From an uncultured bacterium (lineage in GTDB: Bacteria > Spirochaetota > Spirochaetia > Sphaerochaetales > Sphaerochaetaceae), in assembly GCA_905215015.1 (NCBI GenBank), contig CAJMOS010000055.1, forward strand, positions 1-19,667: DNA of 19,667 nucleotides, given 5' to 3'. Below are positions 14,202 to 19,667 of the stretch, piece by piece. The first letter of the stretch is position 1, and each line of letters starts with the position of its first letter. The position numbers were made by a program, and so were the translations under genes. The notes under the pieces are model-generated. The model was not told the origin of the DNA and ran no database searches. It was given only the letters and a program-made list of their open reading frames with translations.

Positions 14202-14756
14202 ATGGCTGGAATGTATGATATGCATGTGACGGACAGGACGGGCAAGGATGTCGCGCTTTCCGATTACCAGGGAAAGGTGCTTCTGATTGTCAACACGGCT
14301 ACCGGTTGCGGTTTCACGCCACAGTACGAGGCGCTGGAGAAACTGTACGAGGAATGCAAGGGAAAAGGCTTCGAGATTCTGGATTTCCCCTGCAACCAGT
14401 TCGGCGGCCAGGCCCCTGGCAGCGCTGACGAGATCCACCAGTTCTGCACGCTGAAGTACAACGCGAGCTTCCCCCAGTTCAAGAAGGTCGAGGTCAACGG
14501 CGAGGGTGCCGACCCGCTCTTCTCCTACCTGAAGGAGCGGCAGGGATTCAAGGGCTTTGACGGCAGCGACAAGAAGACGGTCGCCTTCATGAACGAGTTT
14601 ATCGCCAAGCAGCACCCCGACTATCAGGCGACCAGCGACATCAAGTGGAACTTCACCAAATTCCTGGTTGACCGCCAGGGCAACGTGGTGGCCCGCTTCG
14701 AGCCCACCCACGACATGTCCGACGTCCGCTTGCAGGTCCTTTCCCTGCTGGGTTGA
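14202..14756 (+). CDS. Glutathione peroxidase-family thiol peroxidase, thioredoxin-dependent type
   Basis: Reduces hydrogen peroxide and organic hydroperoxides in the cytoplasm, 184 aa. NTATGCGFTPQY (31-42) carries the peroxidatic Cys36, not selenocysteine. FPCNQFGGQAPGS (62-74) carries Gln70, and IKWNFTKFLVD (147-157) carries Trp149 and Asn150 of the catalytic tetrad. Cys82 in FCTLKYNASFP matches the resolving Cys of the 2-Cys members, such as yeast Gpx3 (Cys36/Cys82), which are reduced by thioredoxin rather than glutathione. Thioredoxin and its reductase follow in the same operon, which fits. The ATG at 14202 has AAAGGA 9 nt upstream. Confidence 0.93.
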   Translation: MAGMYDMHVTDRTGKDVALSDYQGKVLLIVNTATGCGFTPQYEALEKLYEECKGKGFEILDFPCNQFGGQAPGSADEIHQFCTLKYNASFPQFKKVEVNGEGADPLFSYLKERQGFKGFDGSDKKTVAFMNEFIAKQHPDYQATSDIKWNFTKFLVDRQGNVVARFEPTHDMSDVRLQVLSLLG

Positions 14757-14795
14757 TTCCGGTTGAGAAAAGCGCATCGGTACGGTATCGTGAGA

Positions 14796-14815
14796 ACGGG
14801 GCAGTGGTGCCCCGT
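14796..14815 (+). promoter_or_regulatory. Hairpin just before the thioredoxin ribosome-binding site
   Basis: ACGGGGCA-GTGG-TGCCCCGT is a perfect 8-bp stem with a 4-nt loop, in the 76-bp gap between peroxidase and thioredoxin. No T-run follows. It may stabilise the gpx mRNA, act as a processing site, or tune trx translation. Confidence 0.5.
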
Positions 14816-14832
14816 GATGAAGGAGAGACGAT

Positions 14833-15144
14833 ATGGAAATCATTGAGTTGCATAGCCAGAACTTTGCGAAAGAGGTGGAGCAGGCGTCCCAGCCGGTGCT
14901 GGTGGATTTCTGGGCTCCGTGGTGCGGTCCCTGCAAGATGCTGAGTCCGCTTGTCGACCAGATAGCCAGAGAGCACGACGAGTTCAAGGTCTGCAAGGTC
15001 AATGTCGACGAAGAGGGGGACCTTGCCGCCCGTTTCGGAGTCAGCTCGATTCCGACCCTGTTGGTGTTCAAGAACGGCGAATGCGTCAACCAGTCCGTCG
15101 GCTTCATTCCGAAGGACCGCATCCTCGCTCTGGTGCAGGGCTGA
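14833..15144 (+). CDS. trxA: Thioredoxin
   Basis: Small dithiol protein, 103 aa, that reduces target disulfides, here most simply the peroxidase encoded upstream. The active site WCGPC is at 30-34 (Cys31, Cys34) after the strand VLVDFWAP, and the conserved cis-Pro lies in SSIPTLLVF. GGAG (14822-14825) is 7 nt before the ATG. The reductase gene begins 3 nt after its stop, so the two are almost certainly co-translated. Length and motifs are those of a standard thioredoxin; nothing suggests a signal peptide. Confidence 0.96.
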   Translation: MEIIELHSQNFAKEVEQASQPVLVDFWAPWCGPCKMLSPLVDQIAREHDEFKVCKVNVDEEGDLAARFGVSSIPTLLVFKNGECVNQSVGFIPKDRILALVQG

Positions 15145-15147
15145 GCC

Positions 15148-16050
15148 ATGGCCGACATCGTCATCATCGGAGCCGGTACTGCGGGCCTGACAGCCGCCAT
15201 CTATGCCCGCAGGGCGGGCAGGAGCGTGACGGTCCTCGAGGCCTCCACCTATGGCGGACAGATCGTCAACACTCCCGACATCGAGAACTACCCCGGTATC
15301 AAGCACATATCCGGCTTCGATTTCGCCACCGGCCTGTATGACCAGGCGACCAGTCTGGGAGCCGAGGTGCTTTTCGAGAAGGCTGTCGCGATCGAGGACC
15401 GTGATGGAGGCAAGGTGGTGCGTACCACAGGCGGGGAGCATCCCTGCAGGGCGGTCATCATCGCCACCGGAGCGAAGAACCGTCCGCTCGGGCTGGAGAA
15501 GGAGGCCAGGCTGGTCGGCCACGGCGTCTCCTACTGCGCCACCTGCGACGGCATGTTCTTCAAGGGCAAGGATGTGGCGGTCAACGGGGGCGGCAACACC
15601 GCGGTGGAGGACGCGCTCTACCTTTCCGGCCTTTGCCGGAAGGTCTACGTGATCCATCGCCGCAGCCAGTTCCGCGCTGACGCGAGCGACGTCGCCAAGC
15701 TCAAGGCCAAGGAGAACGTTGAGCTGGTGCTGGACAGCACGGTCACCGACCTGATTGGCGAGAAGAGCCTGAGCGCCGTCGAGGTGACCGGCAAGAACAG
15801 CGGGCAGAAACGTGTGATTCCGGTCTCCGCCCTGTTTGTCGCCATCGGACAAGTCCCTGACAACACGGCTTTCGCCAACGAGGTGGAACTGGACGAGAAG
15901 GGCTATGTCCGGGCGGGCGAGGATTGCCTGACGCGGAGCAAGGGTGTGTTCGTCGCCGGCGATTGCCGGACGAAAACGCTGCGCCAGCTGACCACTGCCG
16001 CCAGCGACGGGGCGATCGCGGCGAGCGCCGCCTGCGCCTATATCGGTTGA
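15148..16050 (+). CDS. trxB: Thioredoxin-disulfide reductase (NADPH)
   Basis: FAD flavoprotein that passes electrons from NADPH to thioredoxin; 300 aa, normal for the low-molecular-weight bacterial type. The FAD dinucleotide motif GAGTAG is at 8-13. The redox-active CATC is Cys130-Cys133 in SYCATCDG. The NADPH domain has NGGGNTAVEDALYLS (146-160) and HRRSQFRA (170-177), the Arg-rich NADPH-phosphate signature. The second FAD motif is GVFVAGDCR near the C-terminus. It starts 3 nt after thioredoxin and is followed by a terminator. With the two upstream genes it makes a complete peroxide-reducing chain. Confidence 0.96.
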   Translation: MADIVIIGAGTAGLTAAIYARRAGRSVTVLEASTYGGQIVNTPDIENYPGIKHISGFDFATGLYDQATSLGAEVLFEKAVAIEDRDGGKVVRTTGGEHPCRAVIIATGAKNRPLGLEKEARLVGHGVSYCATCDGMFFKGKDVAVNGGGNTAVEDALYLSGLCRKVYVIHRRSQFRADASDVAKLKAKENVELVLDSTVTDLIGEKSLSAVEVTGKNSGQKRVIPVSALFVAIGQVPDNTAFANEVELDEKGYVRAGEDCLTRSKGVFVAGDCRTKTLRQLTTAASDGAIAASAACAYIG

Positions 16051-16064
16051 GATTCCCTGTATTG

Positions 16065-16105
16065 CAAGCGGATGGAAGCGATTTCATCCGCTTGTCTTGT
16101 CTTTT
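16065..16105 (+). terminator. Rho-independent terminator after trxB
   Basis: CAAGCGGATG (16065-16074) and CATCCGCTTG (16085-16094) form a perfect 10-bp stem around GAAGCGATTT, followed by the T-rich TCTTGTCTTTT. It is the only hairpin in the window with a clear T-rich tail. Confidence 0.8.
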
Positions 16106-16120
16106 GGGCTGCCCTACACT
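16092..16120 (+). promoter_or_regulatory. Candidate pyruvate kinase promoter overlapping the trxB terminator
   Basis: TTGTCT (16092-16097), a 17-bp spacer and TACACT (16115-16120) give a moderate promoter, 4 of 6 matches in each box. The -35 lies in the descending arm and T-tail of the terminator. The start would be near 16127, about 23 nt before the ATG. Confidence 0.45.
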
Positions 16121-16149
16121 ACGAAAGGATCCTCCAGAGGAGAAGGCAC

Positions 16150-17583
16150 ATGAGAAAGACGAAGATTATTTGTACCATCGGGCCTGCCAGCTCGTCGGAA
16201 GAGGTGTTGAAGGCGATGGTCGGCTCGGGCATGAACGTGGCCCGCTTGAACTTCTCGCACGGCGACCATGCGGAACACCTGGAGAAGATCCGGACCATCA
16301 AGAAGGTGCGCGACGAGCTGCACCAGCCGATCGCCATCATGCTGGATACCAAGGGTCCCGAGTACCGTACCGGGACGTTCAGGAACCATAGCGTCACCGT
16401 CCGGGAAGGGGATACGTTCACGTTCACCGCCGACGAGTGCGAGGGGGACGAGACGCGTTGCTCGGTCAGCTACAAGCCCTTTGCCAAGGGTTTGCAGAAG
16501 GGTGACCGGATTCTGGTCGCCAATGGGCAGCTGGTCTTTTCGGTCGACCATATCGAGGGCGACAGTGCTGTCTGCACGGTGGTTTTCGGGGGAGTGATGG
16601 GCGACCACAAGAGCATGAATTTCCCCGGAGTGGTGTTGCAGAAGGAGTTCCTCAGCGAGCAGGACAAGAGCGACCTGCTCTTCGGCATCGAGAACGACAT
16701 CGACTTTGTCGCTGCCTCGTTCGTCTCTAGCGGCGAGGACGCCAGGCAGATGCGGTCTTTCCTGGACGAGCACGGAGGTGGTGATATCGACATCATCGCC
16801 AAGATCGAGAATGCCTCGGGCGTCGGGCATATCGAGGACATCTGCAAGGTGGTCGACGGAATCATGGTCGCACGTGGCGACCTTGGCGTGGAGATTCCCT
16901 ACAACGAGGTGCCTGTCATCCAGAAGAAGATTGTCGACCAGTGCCGCCTGATCGGCAAGCGGGTCGTCGTCGCGACCGAGATGCTGGAATCGATGATCGG
17001 GCACGTCCGCCCGACCCGGGCGGAGGTGAGCGATGTCGCGAACGCCGTCTACGACGGTGCCAGCGCCATCATGCTCAGCGGCGAGACTGCGGCCGGAAAG
17101 TTCCCGGTCGAGGCGGTGAAGACGATGAGCGAGATTGCCGAGTACACGGAGGAACACCTGAACTTCGTCGACCGCTTCCTGCATCGGCCCTACCAGACCC
17201 ACACCGACCTTGACGCAGTCAGCCATGCGGCCTGCATGCTTGCCTTCGACCTGAAGGCCAGCTGCATCGCAGTCAACTCGGTCAGCGGCCTGACGGCGCG
17301 CATGGTCAGCCGTTTCCGTCCGCCGATGCAGATCATCGGCATCACCACGACTCCCCGCGCCTACCGCAAGCTGGCGCTCAGCTGGGGCGTGCTTCCCCTG
17401 CTGTGCCACAGCTACGACTCCATTGACGTGGTCTTCTTCCACGCCATGCAGGAGGCGGGCCGCATCCTGCACCTGAAGGACGGGGACAAGGTGGTCCTGA
17501 CCGGAGGGCGTATCGGGGCGGGACAGGGACGCAGCAACATGATCAAGGTCGATTCCTACCACCCTGACCAATTGGCGAGGTAG
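16150..17583 (+). CDS. pyk: Pyruvate kinase
   Basis: Last step of glycolysis: phosphoenolpyruvate plus ADP to pyruvate plus ATP; 477 aa, without a C-terminal PEP-utiliser extension. RKTKIICTIGPAS opens the barrel, LNFSHG (33-38) and LDTKGPEYRTG (65-75) hold the potassium and substrate ligands. Glu71 of TKGPE is the residue linked to potassium dependence in this family. IIAKIENASG (215-224) carries the catalytic Lys218, and MVARGDLGVEIP (239-250) the metal-site Asp244. The B-domain reads ILVANGQL where many members have a D-D-G motif. AGAGGAGAAGG precedes the ATG at 16150; the longer frame from 16072 runs through the terminator and was rejected. Confidence 0.95.
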   Translation: MRKTKIICTIGPASSSEEVLKAMVGSGMNVARLNFSHGDHAEHLEKIRTIKKVRDELHQPIAIMLDTKGPEYRTGTFRNHSVTVREGDTFTFTADECEGDETRCSVSYKPFAKGLQKGDRILVANGQLVFSVDHIEGDSAVCTVVFGGVMGDHKSMNFPGVVLQKEFLSEQDKSDLLFGIENDIDFVAASFVSSGEDARQMRSFLDEHGGGDIDIIAKIENASGVGHIEDICKVVDGIMVARGDLGVEIPYNEVPVIQKKIVDQCRLIGKRVVVATEMLESMIGHVRPTRAEVSDVANAVYDGASAIMLSGETAAGKFPVEAVKTMSEIAEYTEEHLNFVDRFLHRPYQTHTDLDAVSHAACMLAFDLKASCIAVNSVSGLTARMVSRFRPPMQIIGITTTPRAYRKLALSWGVLPLLCHSYDSIDVVFFHAMQEAGRILHLKDGDKVVLTGGRIGAGQGRSNMIKVDSYHPDQLAR

Positions 17584-17592
17584 CGCATGCGA

Positions 17593-17612
17593 GGGAAGGC
17601 GACCGCCTTCCC
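17593..17612. terminator. Hairpin between the convergent pyk and cls genes
   Basis: GGGAAGGC-GACC-GCCTTCCC is a perfect 8-bp stem lying 9 nt after the pyk stop and 13 nt before the cls stop. It could serve both directions. No T-run is present on either side. Confidence 0.6.
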
Positions 17613-17625
17613 CCGATGGCTCCTT

Positions 17626-19197
17626 TCACATCAGCGGAGCGAACATCCTCAGCACCAGCTGTCCGAAGCGTAGGCCGGCCTTGCGGCCTGTCGCGTAGAG
17701 ACGGGTCACCTCGCGGCTGTGCCCCTGCACCTGGATCATGTCGTCACGGATTTCGGTGACAGCCTTGCAGTTGTAGAAGAAACACCCATCCTCGAAGTGG
17801 TGGAACAGGGAGCGGTAATCCAGGTTGATGGTCCCGCAGGTCGCCATCAGGTTGTCTGCCACGCACATCTTCGCATGGCAGAACCCTGGGGTGTACTCGT
17901 AGATCCGCACGCCATTGCGCGCAAGGGCGTGGTAGTAGGAGCGGGTCACGCCATAGACCAACTTCTTGTCCGGGATGCCCGGGGTGACGATTCTCACGTC
18001 GACTCCGCGTTTGGCTGCCAGCCCCATGGCGTGGATCATCTCGTCGGTCAGAATCAGATAGGGAGTGATGAACCAGACAAAGTCACGGGCCTGGTTGATG
18101 ATGGAGATGTAGACGTTTTCCCCCACAAGCTCGCCATCCACCGGGCTGTCGGCGTAGGGCTGGATGAAGGCGCCCGGTTTCTTTGCCTGGTGACAGGATG
18201 CATGGATGTAGTGTTCGATATGCTCGACGTCGTTCTCCTCGTGCTTCACCGCGTTCCACATTTCCAGGAAGATCGCCGTCAGCGAGCAGACGCCGTCGCC
18301 TTGCAGCCTGACTCCGGTATCCTTCCAATGGCCGTATGGATGGGTGATGTTGAAATACTCGTTGGCGATGTTGTACCCGCCGGTATAGCCTACCTCTCCG
18401 TCGATGACGGTGATCTTGCGATGGTCGCGGTTGTTGAGGAACAGGTTCGCCACGGGGATGACCGGGTTGAAGACCCGGCAATGGATGCCAAGAGCCTGCA
18501 GATGGCCGATGAAGTTGACCGTGATGAAGCCGATCGAGCCTACATCGTCATAAATGACCCTGACCTCGACCCCCTCCTTGACCTTCTCCGCCAGGATGTT
18601 CTCGATGCGGAGCCAAGGCTCGGTGTGCTCGATGGCATGATATTCCAGAAAGATGAAACGCTTGGCTTTCCTCAAATCGTCCAGTTGCGCCTCGAGTCCC
18701 TTGGCGGCTTCGTCATAGTAGGAGATGTCGGTATTGGTGTAGAGCGGAAAGCCTGCTCGGGATGAGAGGTAGTTGCTGATGGTCGCGGCTTGGGGATGCG
18801 CATCCCTTGCTTCCCTGAGCAAGGCCCGGTCATCAGGTTTCAGAAGTCCGAGCTGCTTGTCGATTGCCTGATAGCGGCGCGCCATGCGCTTTGTCGAGCC
18901 TGACAGGCCTACCATCAGGTAGAGCGTGGTGCCTGCCACGGGGAACATCAGGATCAGGACAATCCAGGGCGTCTTCATCGAGCTGGTCTTGTACTGGCTG
19001 TAGATGCCCAGGACGAGCAACAGCGCGAAGATGCGGGTCGTATAGGAGATCCACTCGGCGTGCTCGTTGACGCGGGTGACGATCAGGACGATGCTGGCGA
19101 CCTCGAAAATGATCGCCAGTCCGGTGAAGGTCAGGCGTCCCACGCCGTTTTTTACAGACTGCTTGTTTTCTAATGTCTTGAATCCCGCATGTTTCAT
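17626..19197 (-). CDS. cls: Cardiolipin synthase (phospholipase D superfamily)
   Basis: Membrane enzyme that makes cardiolipin from phosphatidylglycerol (or a related donor); 523 aa, the usual size. Hydrophobic segments at about 23-41, 52-68 and 76-97 form the N-terminal anchor. Two HKD motifs give the catalytic pair: HRKITVID (His259, Lys261, Asp266) and HAKMCVAD (His441, Lys443, Asp448). The flanking GGYNIANEY and GTINLDYRSLFHHFED are also family features. The ATG at 19197 has no convincing Shine-Dalgarno site. It is convergent with pyruvate kinase and divergent from the AAA-ATPase-like gene. The exact phospholipid donor is not readable from sequence. Confidence 0.93.
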   Translation of the reverse strand: MKHAGFKTLENKQSVKNGVGRLTFTGLAIIFEVASIVLIVTRVNEHAEWISYTTRIFALLLVLGIYSQYKTSSMKTPWIVLILMFPVAGTTLYLMVGLSGSTKRMARRYQAIDKQLGLLKPDDRALLREARDAHPQAATISNYLSSRAGFPLYTNTDISYYDEAAKGLEAQLDDLRKAKRFIFLEYHAIEHTEPWLRIENILAEKVKEGVEVRVIYDDVGSIGFITVNFIGHLQALGIHCRVFNPVIPVANLFLNNRDHRKITVIDGEVGYTGGYNIANEYFNITHPYGHWKDTGVRLQGDGVCSLTAIFLEMWNAVKHEENDVEHIEHYIHASCHQAKKPGAFIQPYADSPVDGELVGENVYISIINQARDFVWFITPYLILTDEMIHAMGLAAKRGVDVRIVTPGIPDKKLVYGVTRSYYHALARNGVRIYEYTPGFCHAKMCVADNLMATCGTINLDYRSLFHHFEDGCFFYNCKAVTEIRDDMIQVQGHSREVTRLYATGRKAGLRFGQLVLRMFAPLM

Positions 19198-19302
19198 ACT
19201 GCAACCAGCTTATCCCAATCAAACGGAGTCCACAAGGTTCGTGTCCGTGTTCCTCCATGGGAACAAAAAAGGTTCAAATCAGAATTTTGGGGGATAGCCG
19301 CT

Positions 19303-19317
19303 TGAACGGAACGTTCA
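19303..19317. promoter_or_regulatory. Dyad TGAACG-GAA-CGTTCA
   Basis: A perfect 6-bp inverted repeat with a 3-nt centre lies in the 199-bp spacer between cls and the AAA-ATPase-like gene. It resembles Gram-positive SOS boxes in its GAAC/GTTC arms, but the spacing is 5 rather than 4. A second GAACG/CGTTC dyad follows at 19339-19362. Confidence 0.3.
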
Positions 19318-19338
19318 GAGCCCTGACAGGTTTGATGC

Positions 19339-19362
19339 AAGAACGGAGGAAAGGGCGTTCTT
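19339..19362. repeat. Inverted repeat AAGAACG-N10-CGTTCTT
   Basis: A perfect 7-bp inverted repeat immediately upstream of, and touching, the -35 box of the last gene. It shares the GAACG/CGTTC arms with the dyad at 19303-19317, so the two may be paired operator sites. Confidence 0.3.
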
Positions 19363-19390
19363 TGCCACCAGCGCTTTGCTGTGGTATCCT
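19362..19390 (+). promoter_or_regulatory. Promoter TTGCCA-N17-TATCCT, 6 nt before the start codon
   Basis: TTGCCA (19362-19367) and TATCCT (19385-19390) are 17 bp apart. Only TGAGCC separates the -10 from the ATG at 19397, so the mRNA would start at or within a base or two of the start codon. No Shine-Dalgarno sequence is present. Confidence 0.5.
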
Positions 19391-19396
19391 TGAGCC

Positions 19397-19667
19397 ATGA
19401 GCAAGCAACTTCTTCCCATCATAACCGAAAACAGCTCCTTCTCCAATCTGAGGGAGAGCGGGTGCCTGTATGTGGACAAAACCGCATATCTGGCAAAACT
19501 CGTTGCCGTTTCCGGGAGGATGTATTTCCTCTCCCGTCCCCGGAGGTTCGGAAAGACGCTGACCATCTCCACGTTGGAGGCGATCTTCCAGGGGAAGCGT
19601 GAATTGTTCAAGGGCCTTGCCATCGACAAGACGGACTACGACTGGAAGACGCATCCAATCATCCACA
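19397..19667 (+). CDS. AAA-ATPase-like protein (N-terminal part, runs off the window)
   Basis: The first 90 residues of a protein of the AAA-ATPase-like / PD-(D/E)XK nuclease family, common and multicopy in Bacteroidetes and spirochaetes. GCLYVDKTAYLAKLV (22-36), then YFLSRPRRFGKTLTISTLEA, contains the Walker-A-like RRFGKT, and ELFKGLAID follows as usual. The function of the family is not established; nuclease or mobile-element-like roles have been suggested. The ATG at 19397 matches the usual beginning of the family. The gene is cut by the window edge, not by mutation. Its promoter looks leaderless and is flanked by GAACG/CGTTC dyads. Confidence 0.85.
   Translation, partial: MSKQLLPIITENSSFSNLRESGCLYVDKTAYLAKLVAVSGRMYFLSRPRRFGKTLTISTLEAIFQGKRELFKGLAIDKTDYDWKTHPIIH

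Noticed and set aside
12576..15200. Very long minus-strand open frame (874 codons) across argH, gpx and trx
   Set aside because: It is antisense to three well-supported genes and contains no recognisable domain. GC-rich third positions suppress stops on the opposite strand.
16114..17571. Minus-strand open frame of 485 codons opposite pyruvate kinase
   Set aside because: It lies wholly within a highly conserved gene, and its residue make-up (His/Asp/Val-rich) is that of a shadow frame.
17719..18765. Plus-strand open frame opposite cardiolipin synthase
   Set aside because: It is a shadow of the HKD-motif gene and has no ribosome-binding site or domain.
19303..19317. LexA/SOS box
   Set aside because: The GAAC and GTTC arms are separated by 5 nt, not 4, so it was kept only as an unassigned dyad.

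Overview
The window looks like a stretch of a spirochaete chromosome, probably Sphaerochaeta-like. The evidence is indirect: the sugar-binding protein has an exported signal ending in ...W-A-N-G without a lipobox Cys, the window ends in an AAA-ATPase-like gene of a family that is numerous in that group, and an EFR1-type flavodoxin/ferredoxin gene is present. This assignment is an inference, not a database result. No tRNA, rRNA, CRISPR array or intact insertion sequence was seen.

Layout. (1) 121-7352 is a carbohydrate island: a divergent AraC-type regulator, then a co-directional operon of a zinc dehydrogenase, an extracytoplasmic sugar-binding protein, two ABC permeases and a cytoplasmic GH39-like glycosidase with a C-terminal FnIII domain. 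There is no ATPase gene, so the transporter probably borrows a shared one. (2) 7353-7879 is a non-coding or decayed stretch with possible remnants on both strands, one with an apparent frameshift at a G6 run. (3) 7880-10297 holds an EFR1-type flavodoxin/2x[4Fe-4S] protein, a divergent flavodoxin-fold reductase and a convergent beta-helix lipoprotein. (4) 10298-14112 carries a strongly foldable leader and a tightly coupled operon of aminotransferase, ornithine-cyclodeaminase-family protein and argininosuccinate lyase. (5) 14133-16105 is a peroxide-defence operon: a thiol glutathione peroxidase of the thioredoxin-dependent type, thioredoxin and thioredoxin reductase, with its own promoter, a dyad over the start site and a terminator. 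(6) 16150-19197 holds pyruvate kinase and a convergent cardiolipin synthase. (7) From 19397 an AAA-ATPase-like gene runs off the window.

How it works together. The island would import an oligosaccharide, cleave it inside the cell and oxidise a product, under AraC-type control. The peroxide operon supplies peroxidase and its electron chain (NADPH to TrxB to Trx to Gpx). The right-hand half (from about 7.9 kb) is visibly richer in G/C at third codon positions than the carbohydrate island, which hints that the island was acquired.

The best candidate for something undescribed is the leader of the aminotransferase operon (10363-10529). It has two perfect or near-perfect hairpins followed by a 21-bp-class long-range helix that encloses alternative hairpins and ends in TTTT just before the ribosome binding site. 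A second point is that three genes with no good Shine-Dalgarno site have a -10-like box 6-8 nt before the start codon, as expected of leaderless mRNAs.
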